Shown here piece after piece: positions 42,701-49,589 of a stretch of DNA of 64,000 bases. Positions within the stretch are counted from its first letter, which is position 1, and every line of letters starts with the position of its first letter. The notes below the pieces were generated by a model. It searched no databases. It was not told the origin of the DNA and saw nothing but the letters and a program-made list of their open reading frames with translations. Source of the DNA: Balanoglossus misakiensis (Eukaryota; Hemichordata). Made by a program: the position numbers and the translations under genes. The stretch spans positions 10,354,001 through 10,418,000 of the forward strand of contig CM082592.2 of NCBI GenBank assembly GCA_040954595.2, written 5' to 3'.

Positions 42701-45700
42701 TTGCTTGCAAGCATTGCTGGGCTAAATTGGATGTTTAAAAACAGTGGATTTCAAACTATTAACTATGGTCAATTATTGACAATATCACATATGGAAGACC
42801 ATATTTCAGACCACAAGTACCATACCCGTTGAACCATCTGTGTCTGATGGAATGAACTTTGCCAACTAAGAAAAACTGTGTTTCTGTGGTTGCAATCATG
42901 TATGTAGGCATTAAACAAACAGCAGCCTCCAGAGAGAAAAGTTTATCAAATGCGAACATCAAGGTTGAAAGTAATACTTTGGATGGCTTTGATGAAGAAT
43001 GTGCGATGCATGTATCAATGCAGCCTGAGTATGATAAAATGGAAAGCCAGGTGAATTTTCTAAGTCCCTGGAGCAAAGGCAAAAGTACTGATACGAGTGG
43101 AAGTTAAAATCTGATAGGCACGATGTGTGCACATTGGGAAAAAATTCTATTTGTATTTATGAAGGAACGTGTACTTTACAGATGAACTTATCAAAATGAC
43201 TAATTATTTGCAGAGTTCATGCTCTCCTTGAAAATCCTAGAAATTGAACCCACTTCGGAAGAGTCCTTGAATGCCTCTTATGCTATCATAAAATTGAAGT
43301 CATATTGAACTACATGTGGTTTCAACAACAGTAACGAACAATCACTCCTAAAAATAGCACAATGAACTCCCAAATTCCTGGAAAACCATTGAAAATATAA
43401 TAAACTTGAAAATCCTGGAATTTTGAATGTTGAGTTTTTAATGAACTTTCTGATGATCCCAGAGTGCATTTTAATGGTAGTTTTTAAACTGTGCGTGCTG
43501 CAAAATCATTGAAAAGTAAAGGGTCATATTTTAAAGCGCATCAATTGTTGTTCACCAGTGACGCATCTAATAATACCTGCAATGCGTAAAATGCATATGG
43601 GTGAGGTACGCTGCATTGTGGAACTGAAAATGTAATAATGTCATTTTATAATAACACCATCATGCAGTCATTTACATGTGAAACTAAAAGTTTAAATGGG
43701 GTATCCCAGCCAGTTAACAATCTAGACATGACAGTTGATAGAATTAAAGCATTTTATTAGCAGTGTTGAAAGATACCTGCACCCATTAATCTAAGGATTT
43801 AGTGTCTCAAAAAAATCAATTCGCAGGAAATGCGATTTTTTATTAGGGTTAATCTTGATAGATCTGCAGAGCATTATCAGCTGGTGTCTCGAAGTCTCTG
43901 TTTCTTGTCTTTAATACGCACAGGGATTTATTGGAGAGAGGTACTTTAAAATGAGTCCATATCAGGGATGGGAATTCGGGATGGTGGCCTGTCTCATGGG
44001 TGCCCGGAATTCTGTGAGTTTGCTTTATATGCAACAGGGATTGGGAATCCATGCAGATGTTGGCAGGAGTGGCGAACTAGCACTTGAATCCGAATTTATC
44101 CTCGGGGTAATTACGGTAGATTTGTCCGCATTGATAGAACTCAACCCGACAGATCGAGTCACAAATGTCAACTTTATTCTGCATGCAGCTCACAGTATGA
44201 AACGTACATAAGTTGTACATGCATAGACCAATATGAACGCACAAAACACATACCTATTGGTGAATGGTTTTGAACAATTGTCAAACAAATTGTTACAGTC
44301 CCTGTACCTGAACTGATTTTTACAAGGTTGGCACAAGGACGGTGCAGTAACAACATGTACACAAAAATGTTTTAACCATCTGATATTGATTAAATATTGA
44401 CTCAAAAATATAATTTCAAACTGAACATGCATGTATGTACCTGAACTGATTTCTACAAAATTGACACAATGATAGCGCGAAAATGTTCACCGAACTAGTT
44501 TCTTCAGCTCTCTTTGACATCCTTTATAGGTCATCAAAGTTCCTTCCAAGTTGACACATTGCAATGATATACCGGTATATGTAATATAACATATGTCTGG
44601 TTTTTTTGTTAATTTTTCCAGATGATGTTGATATATGGAGTCTGGCTGGTACCCCTATGCTTGTGCATCATTTTACCTGTCGTCAGAACATCAACTGTGT
44701 TGCCATGGCAAAAGAGCAAGCGGTCATCGCAGCTGCAGAAGGTCACAGTGTCCGCATCGAAGCCACTGATGAAAACGGTCACTGGAACTGCAAACGCCAA
44801 CCAAGTACAGATGAACCAGTAAGAATTAGTTTCCTTCATGTACCGGTACATATAGTTAGCCAAGACTGACCGTGACTTTTGCTTTCTACTGGTATATGCA
44901 TGTCTTTGTCGCAGTGTATGACTTTGAACTTGGCCAATTGACGAAATTGCTGGCAGTTCCTGAGATGCAAGTTCACCCAGTTCAGAATCATAATTACTCA
45001 TTTCCTACCAATTTTTCTTGCGGTGCACTTTGAAAATGATTCCAGCAAGCCTCTGGTTACATTGGATGACGATCATTAGCTGTCTCTAATATCTATCGTG
45101 TGGCATTCATTTTAAGCTACATGCAGTTTAATTTTTTGGTGTATCAATTTGCCTCAGGGGGCATGCAGAATTTTGTATAAAATTGCCGTAATTAGTGTCA
45201 AATTTGGCTCTTGCTGAGATTGGCTACAGGTACCTCTGCAAATCACAATTTGCCATACTTTTTGTTGAAGCCATGTTAGTTGTAAATCTATGCAACTTTT
45301 TTCCATACAAGACGTGCTCTCATTGTCTCTAAATTACCCCTTTTAGCAATATATGCAGAGTTGACATATCCATCTCTATAAGTGACCTGCAGGAGTCGAT
45401 GTTATATCGGGCAAGTTCAATGCCTGTTCTGGAAACTACCAGCAGTGTTTAAATTTTACTTTAATGGCTTTGACTTTCCGAAAAACCAATAATTTTTTAC
45501 TGCAGCGATTATAGGTAAATGCAATCAGGTCATGTTATCATTCTGCAGTTAGATTTGGCATCCATATGATGGGTCCATATTTGTTTATGTGATCTGCAAC
45601 TGTACAGTATGGTGGTCATATGTTTTGGTGCATCCAAAACATTATTTTTTTACACTAATTTTTTTTGGTAGCAACAAGCAAACAAACATGTCATAGAGAG

Positions 45701-48700
45701 TGAATAACACATGAATTTATTTCGAAACTCAAATCATGAAGATGATGTAAAAAGATGCCACTTTAACATGACCGTTATTTTCTGTATTTTTTTACAGGTA
45801 ACTTTTATGAAGTTCATTCCGAATAATTCTTCCAATTTACATATCGTCATGGTAACAGAGAGTGCAATGGGAGGTGTTTATTACTATCCAATCAGTGCTC
45901 AGTCACCAGATAAAGTGATAAAGTTACACCAGATGATCACACCAATAAGTTGCTTAGATGTCGGTACGAATCTCATTGCTTGTGGTGTTGGATCAACCGG
46001 CTTCCAAGAAGGATTTTTAGTGAGTGATCTTCAATTGAGAAGATTATTGCTTTTTTATGTGTATATAAAATATAAATGAACAAACAGATGTTTGATGAAG
46101 CAGTACCTGAACATTTTCAGATTTGTCAATAACTGAAATTATATCTTCTGCGAAAGTGCTATCAACTTTCTTTTTTTCTAGAGAGATTGTACAATGTTTG
46201 GTTGCCATGGCTCTAATGATTTAACAAGCTTGACAAATGTTACAAGATGCTTATCAAATCTGATATGTGATTCAGAAACTTTTTCTTTATGTGTTTGCAG
46301 GTTAAGATTTTGGATTTTGAGAATGGCAAAGTTTTGAACACTTTGCACGGACATAACTGGGGAGTAACCTGTGTGAATTTGGCTGATAGTCCAACAAATA
46401 TGATAATTACTGGATGCCGAGACAAGAAGTAAGTATCTTTGAAACTTTATAGAAGTATACATTAGTGATTAATGAACATGAATCAAAGATGGTTTCAAGT
46501 TCTATGTTCTGTCGTGTCTTGTTTCAGAGTTCGCGTCTACGACACAAGAAGCGGCGAGTGGCCCGTCATGACAGTGCGTGGACACGGCGGTTCAGTCACC
46601 GCGGTTCAGATGGACGACTGGAAGGCAGTCAGTGGAGGTTTCGAAGGAATGCTGTGTGTCTGGGATCTCCGAATGAAAAGCAAACTGTGGGAAACCTATG
46701 CAAGGCATGTATCCGCATTTCACAATATTGTCAATCTGCAGATCTGTTTAGACATCTGTAGCGTATTTATTATGACAGCGAGATGATTTGGCTCCCATCC
46801 ATGCGTCTTTTTGAAAAAATAATAACACGATTTAAGATGCTGCAGATGATAACCTGAGAAATCCTCAAGTAACTGCTGCGTGACCTTAGACCTCGAATCA
46901 AGGACAGCAAATGCCTGCATGTGTGGCTTTACTCACAGTTATTATGGATTGAGTTGGCAGGATCGAACCTACTCGATCAAAGTACAATCAAGGACATTTG
47001 AAACGTTTTGTGTATTGTCCCTTATCTGTTTACATTACAGGTTTCAAACTGGCCAGAAATACTCTGGTTTCAAATCCTGCATGAACAACATCATGTGTGA
47101 ACATTGAAAGTTAAAACTCCACATTTTGCCCTTGTAGAGAGTTTCAATGACATCATGTTGAATGTGAGCGAATGTCGAACTGTTTCCGATGTATAGTTCG
47201 TGTATTTGTGATCTGTCATAGACCGGATCATATGTACAATGAATAAAATGTAAATTTGTAGATATAAGAGGCCGCTGAGTGTAATACACCAGATGTCCCC
47301 TGAACAAAAGTTGGATGAAAATCTATAAACAAAGACTGCCAGTTGGGTGTTTTGTGAATTTATTCTCACTGCATGTTGGTTATTTTTTTTCTAATCCCAC
47401 AGACATCCAGTCGGCTACTGTCATTTCAACAGAACAATGTTGATCTCAGCTCATATCCCTCAGAGATATAGCCAGGAGGATGATGACTTTGATATTGTTG
47501 TTCATAAAAGGTAAAATGACATTGACAGGGACAACAGGTGTCACTTTGATAATATTCATGATCTATGTTCCTTGTATAAAATATAGCTTCTTAGTTTACT
47601 CAATAAGGTAACTTGATTCAAAGTCTATGATTCAACCCTTTCAACCCCCAACAGTTGATCTTGACATTGAACTCTGACCTATCAGGATTGCCAATCACTG
47701 AAATTCAATTTCCTAGAACAACAATTCAGCAAATTGACAAATTGATCAAATTATTCTCGGAAAAAGCCAATGCGAGATTAAAAAAAAAATCATGGAATTT
47801 TCAAGGTGACTTTATGTTATGAACCCAGGATCAACCGCAGACATTGTCAGGACCTAAGAGACCAAATTACAACAAGTGCATGGTTTTACAAGCACCAAGG
47901 GGCCAGGGCAATAGCATGTTTTTCCGGCATCTCAAAGTTATGAGGGGAAAAACCACAGGTGCCATGGTTGAACAGTACATGCATGCGTTCAGCCTGATTG
48001 TAGATTTATGAAATGAGACTTCATGGTATTGTAAAGGTTATAAGAGCGATTATTGTAAAAGTGGGTCAAAAATGTCAACAGATGCCTTCTGGTATATAGT
48101 CCCGTATTGTGTTGAGTTATTATCAAGGCACAACATGACGGTTTGTTTCCTGTCAAAGTGGTTATATATAATCAGTCGGTCTCTTTTAGTTGGCTTTCAG
48201 TCGTGTGTGTCTTTGTGTGTATATATGTGTGTGCTGCTGCAGCTGTGCTATTTAATTGTGGGTCTGGTAAAGTGTAAAGATAAAGCTTAGGATCAAGTTA
48301 TCGTTCACAAATGGTTTTGTCATATTCTGCAAAAGCCGAGAATACCTTTATGACTTCTGTAATCAAAACGTGCAAAGTGGATTTATTATACTTTCAGAAG
48401 CAAATCACAGTTTTGTAAAAAAAAATTCCCGGTGAGCTCACATGCATGCCATTGTTGATGGGCAAAACCCACACATCGACCATCATGTGAGCAAACACAG
48501 AGTGACTCATACTGCTGGGACATTGAGGTTGAATGATCTGAGAGGAAGGATTGCATTTGAAAAGGGGAAATTTTGCAACTCGCCACAGAGGTCGCACTGC
48601 AGTTAAAACGTGAATGAACTGCAGCATATGGGTTTCTCAAGGGGTTGACTGTCATTCAACATGTGCAGAAGATTTAGTCAACAAGCTAACAAGCGAAACA

Positions 48701-48920
48701 GTTAGATGCCAGGATGTAAGGTCGTGTTGGGGTACACGCAAGTTGCTTATTGAATCGTGATATCTTTTCTTTTTTCAGACAAAGAGGAGACCTTCGTGTT
48801 TATAACTTTCTGATTGATCAAGACACTGGTTTGCTTCCTTCAATTTGTCAATCAACATATGATGAACCAGAGGGTTACAACTACAACATCACTCTGGCAG
48901 TACCCTATGATGACATATAG
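12209..48920 (+). CDS. FBXW8: FBXW8, F-box and WD40 protein, CUL7 ligase substrate receptor
   Basis: The spliced frame joins 11 exons: 12209-12682, 17673-17777, 18403-18567, 21109-21197, 22336-22493, 44622-44818, 45798-46019, 46301-46428, 46528-46704, 47403-47510 and 48779-48920. It stays open for about 654 residues (human FBXW8 is about 600). N-terminal ELEEFRDRWRHEL and LLDKLISDL match the family's opening; the F-box follows (IPFFDIELPRELAMKIFEVL to DDDILW, about 164-211); WD40 blades fill the rest, with family-typical TLRANWK, VKLWD, VDIW, VTCVNLADSP, VTAVQMDDWKAVSGG and KLWETY. FBXW8 links SKP1-CUL7-RBX1 to substrates; known mammalian roles include IRS1 turnover, GRASP65 and Golgi shape in neurons. 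It lies divergent to the BH3 gene and tandem with the Tudor gene. Confidence 0.95.
12683..17672 (+). other. FBXW8 intron 1
   Basis: A 5-kb AT-rich intron with no recognisable nested gene. Its main landmark is the TTTA/TTCA tetranucleotide tract near 17.1-17.3 kb. Open frames inside it look random or arise from that tract. Confidence 0.7.
17078..17276. repeat. (TTTA)n / (TTCA)n compound microsatellite
   Basis: About 200 bp of ATTT tetramers with two internal blocks of ATTC, ending in a short TA run. It yields long spurious FIYLFIYL-type frames. Confidence 0.95.
17673..17777 (+). CDS. FBXW8: FBXW8 exon 2 (F-box first half)
   Basis: Encodes DEINDIPFFDIELPRELAM and onward to LLSCAQ, residues 159-193. 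Acceptor GTGAAG|GATG, donor CAA|GTAAGT, both phase 0. Confidence 0.95.
18403..18567 (+). CDS. FBXW8: FBXW8 exon 3 (F-box second half and linker)
   Basis: Encodes VSTSWRSLADDDILWCRVC and ends with the family signature TLRANWK; 55 codons, residues 194-248. Acceptor ACTAG|GTTAGC, donor AAG|GTATTC. Confidence 0.95.
18568..21108 (+). other. FBXW8 intron 3
   Basis: A 2.5-kb intron with AT-rich sequence and scattered ACATGTAC-type palindromes. No nested gene or clear mobile element was seen. Confidence 0.6.
21109..21197 (+). CDS. FBXW8: FBXW8 exon 4 (start of the propeller)
   Basis: Encodes GRIGGLMTFEYVRGGILNAV to the end of the first strand, DKIISG. Acceptor TTCCAG|GGTCG, donor phase 2 (TCAGG|GTAATA). 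Confidence 0.9.
21827..21876. repeat. (TTTC)n microsatellite in FBXW8 intron 4
   Basis: About 50 bp of nearly perfect CTTT repeats, followed by short GACAGA-type repeats. Confidence 0.9.
22336..22493 (+). CDS. FBXW8: FBXW8 exon 5 (WD repeat)
   Basis: Encodes YSGGDVKLWDINSNDGDL through SHVALNGAVAMATYEN. The donor (AATG|GTGAGT, phase 1) opens the 22-kb intron. The join to exon 6 gives ATYENDDVDIWSL, matching the unbroken family sequence, so no exon is missing between them. Confidence 0.93.
23223..23257. repeat. Alternating purine-pyrimidine tract
   Basis: A run of GTGCATGC/TGCATGCATGTGTGT type, nearly all alternating purine-pyrimidine, which could adopt Z-DNA under supercoiling. Confidence 0.5.
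25246..25321. mobile_element. 76-bp fold-back MITE with imperfect 9-bp target duplication
   Basis: TIRs of about 27 bp (TAGTCTAGAGTCCGGCCTTG against the complement of the right end) enclose a short loop. Flanks are ATTCAGCTC at 25237-25245 and ATTCAGTTC at 25322-25330, a 9-bp direct repeat with one mismatch. TAG...CTA ends and a 9-bp duplication match the element at 41741; Mutator-like transposons typically make 9-bp duplications. Confidence 0.7.
26381..26480. mobile_element. 100-bp fold-back element flanked by 11-bp direct repeats
   Basis: 26381-26407 and 26454-26480 are reverse complements over 27 bp (core GATTAAAATCAGATGTAGGG) apart from one or two mismatches near the outer end. TACACAAATCA occurs at 26375-26385 and again at 26482-26492, overlapping the left arm, so the true duplication is 9-11 bp. 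The left tip seems to lack a few bases present at the right tip. Confidence 0.7.
33050..33860. repeat. Degenerate minisatellite-like region
   Basis: A motif like CTTGGGCATAGACCATGAA followed by a T-run recurs, strongly diverged, near 33063, 33124, 33590, 33640, 33696 and 33793. Spacing is irregular and a TGTC/TCTC-rich stretch interrupts it. This looks like an old decayed tandem repeat; boundaries are approximate. Confidence 0.35.
36645..36785. repeat. Dispersed repeat, copy A
   Basis: Shares an ordered set of blocks with copy B at about 43205: GCAG.GTT.CTGC.CTC, GAAAATCCT, AATTG.AACC, CGGAA, TCCTTGAA and ATGCTATCATAAAAT. It is diverged but clearly collinear, so it is a repeat family of unknown type; no coding frame. 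Confidence 0.6.
39714..39777. repeat. (ATG)n trinucleotide microsatellite
   Basis: About 21 uninterrupted ATG copies inside FBXW8 intron 5. It creates false poly-Met and poly-Ile frames on the two strands. Confidence 0.95.
41374..41392. repeat. Short (AATC)n microsatellite
   Basis: Four to five CAAT copies, followed by looser AATCA/AACCA-type repeats to about 41460. Confidence 0.8.
41741..41803. mobile_element. 63-bp palindromic MITE with perfect 9-bp target duplication
   Basis: The element is almost one complete hairpin: TAGCCCGGAGACCAGGGCGT at the left pairs with ACGCCCTGATCTCCGGGCTA at the right, with one or two mismatches in about 28-bp arms. It is flanked on both sides by GATGAAATT (41732-41740 and 41804-41812), an exact 9-bp duplication. 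Small size, perfect duplication and fold-back form show a recent insertion of a tiny non-autonomous DNA element, plausibly Mutator-type. Confidence 0.85.
43205..43470. repeat. Dispersed repeat, copy B
   Basis: The first 100 bp are collinear with copy A at 36645-36785. The remainder carries several direct variants of TTGAAAATCCTGGAATTT, as in CCTGGAAAA/CCTTGAAAA-type repeats seen in many animal genomes. Confidence 0.55.
44622..44818 (+). CDS. FBXW8: FBXW8 exon 6 (WD repeats)
   Basis: Encodes DDVDIWSLAGTPMLVHHF through GHSVRIEATDENGHW to STDEP, residues 331-396. Acceptor TTTTCCAG|ATGATG, donor CCA|GTAAGA. Confidence 0.93.
44819..45797 (+). other. FBXW8 intron 6
   Basis: About 1 kb of AT-rich sequence; nothing recognisable beyond splice signals. 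Confidence 0.6.
45798..46019 (+). CDS. FBXW8: FBXW8 exon 7 (WD repeats)
   Basis: 74 codons, VTFMKFIPNNSSNLHIVMV through ISCLDVGTNLIACGVGSTGF to QEGFL. The segment around TPISCLDV is family-typical. Acceptor TTTACAG|GTAAC, donor TTA|GTGAGT. Confidence 0.93.
46301..46428 (+). CDS. FBXW8: FBXW8 exon 8 (WD repeat)
   Basis: Encodes VKILDFENGKVLNTLHGH followed by NWGVTCVNLADSPTNMIITG, a clear GH...WD blade. Acceptor TTTGCAG|GTTAAG, donor phase 2. Confidence 0.95.
46528..46704 (+). CDS. FBXW8: FBXW8 exon 9 (WD repeat, GC donor)
   Basis: Encodes VRVYDTRSGEWPVMTVRGHG, then SVTAVQMDDWKAVSGGFEG and LCVWDLRMKSKLWETYA. The only donor that keeps frame with exon 10 is AG|GCATGT at 46705, a GC-AG intron; it yields YARHPVGYCHF, as the family requires. 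Confidence 0.88.
47403..47510 (+). CDS. FBXW8: FBXW8 exon 10
   Basis: Encodes HPVGYCHFNRTMLISAHIPQ and an acidic loop to VVHKR. Acceptor CCCACAG|ACATCC, donor AAAAG|GTAAAA. Confidence 0.92.
47511..48778 (+). other. FBXW8 intron 10
   Basis: About 1.3 kb, AT-rich, with no nested gene seen. Confidence 0.6.
48779..48920 (+). CDS. FBXW8: FBXW8 exon 11 (C-terminus)
   Basis: Encodes QRGDLRVYNFLIDQDTGLLP to the end ITLAVPYDDI and stop TAG at 48918. The closing L-A-x-P-Y pattern matches the end of vertebrate FBXW8. Confidence 0.95.
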
Positions 48921-49227
48921 CCAATCAGGAGACGTGGAGCCCCTCATGTGACAAGTTGAGACCAATCAGAATCGAGGGAACTATGCAATAAGATGTAACC
49001 AATTTAATAGGAATCAGTAAACCCTCATTTGATAGGAGACATTCCAATGAGAAGAGAATAATCCTGATTTAGTAGAAGTACCAGGAAATATTGATGGAAA
49101 ACTATTAAGAAATGTCAATTGGGAATTATATTTTTTGCTCTCTCTTAAACTTTGACTTGCTAAGGCATCGTCATTTGAGAGAAACAGAATGATTATTTAC
49201 ATGTGAACACATTCAGTTTATTTGAAC

Positions 49228-49233
49228 AATAAA
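49228..49233 (+). terminator. FBXW8: FBXW8 poly(A) signal
   Basis: AATAAA about 310 nt after the FBXW8 stop, followed by a T-rich stretch. Cleavage near 49250 would leave about 265 bp before the next ATG. Confidence 0.65.
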
Positions 49234-49388
49234 TATTTTTTTATTGACATTACTTATGTGTAAGCTGTGTTGTGTAGAGGATGAATGTCTGAGAGAGGTA
49301 GATGAGCCACTGTGATAATCATAAACTTGAACAAAGCACAATGTTATAAAAATAAAAACAAGTACTGAGAATCCACCTTTGCTTTTGA

Positions 49389-49404
49389 CCTCAAGGGGGC
49401 GCTG
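49389..49404 (+). promoter_or_regulatory. CTCF-like site between FBXW8 and the Tudor gene
   Basis: CCTCAAGGGGGCGCTG differs at one key base from the conserved bilaterian CTCF core CCACNAGGGGGCGC. It sits in the short gap between tandem genes, where an insulator could act. Motif match only. Confidence 0.45.
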
Positions 49405-49422
49405 ATCACTTCATTCGAGGAA

Positions 49423-49438
49423 AGGTCAGGCGGGGTCA
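49423..49438 (+). promoter_or_regulatory. Nuclear-receptor-like DR4 element
   Basis: AGGTCA, four bases, then GGGTCA form a direct repeat with 4-bp spacing, a classic arrangement for nuclear receptor heterodimers. It lies about 80 bp upstream of the Tudor-gene ATG. Confidence 0.35.
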
Positions 49439-49516
49439 ACATGTGCTGAGGACAGCGTGTAGTCGAGCGAGTGATGAATCGGTCAAGAAATCAGGATTAA
49501 AATACGTTTTATCGAC

Positions 49517-49589
49517 ATGTCTGTTCGGTGTTTCCGATGTGAAGAGGTGGAACCAACTGTTGAGTGTGAAAGTTGTTCAGCAGGCGAAG
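49517..49589 (+). CDS. Tudor gene exon 1 (B-box first half)
   Basis: MSVRCFRCEEVEPTVECESC carries four zinc-ligand cysteines. First ATG after an in-frame stop at 49475. Donor GAAG|GTAAAT, phase 1. Confidence 0.85.

Larger units (their letters stand above)
22494..44621 (+). other. FBXW8 intron 5 (22.1 kb)
   Basis: A very long AT-rich intron. I find no convincing nested gene on either strand; open frames are short and non-conserved. It holds three fold-back elements (25246-25321, 26381-26480, 41741-41803), two copies of a dispersed repeat (about 36645 and 43205), a degenerate minisatellite near 33 kb, and ATG and AATC microsatellites, each listed. Confidence 0.7.

Noticed and set aside
48921-49516. 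Hidden RING exon for the Tudor gene
   Set aside because: No C3HC4 pattern was found in any frame between FBXW8 and the B-box exon.
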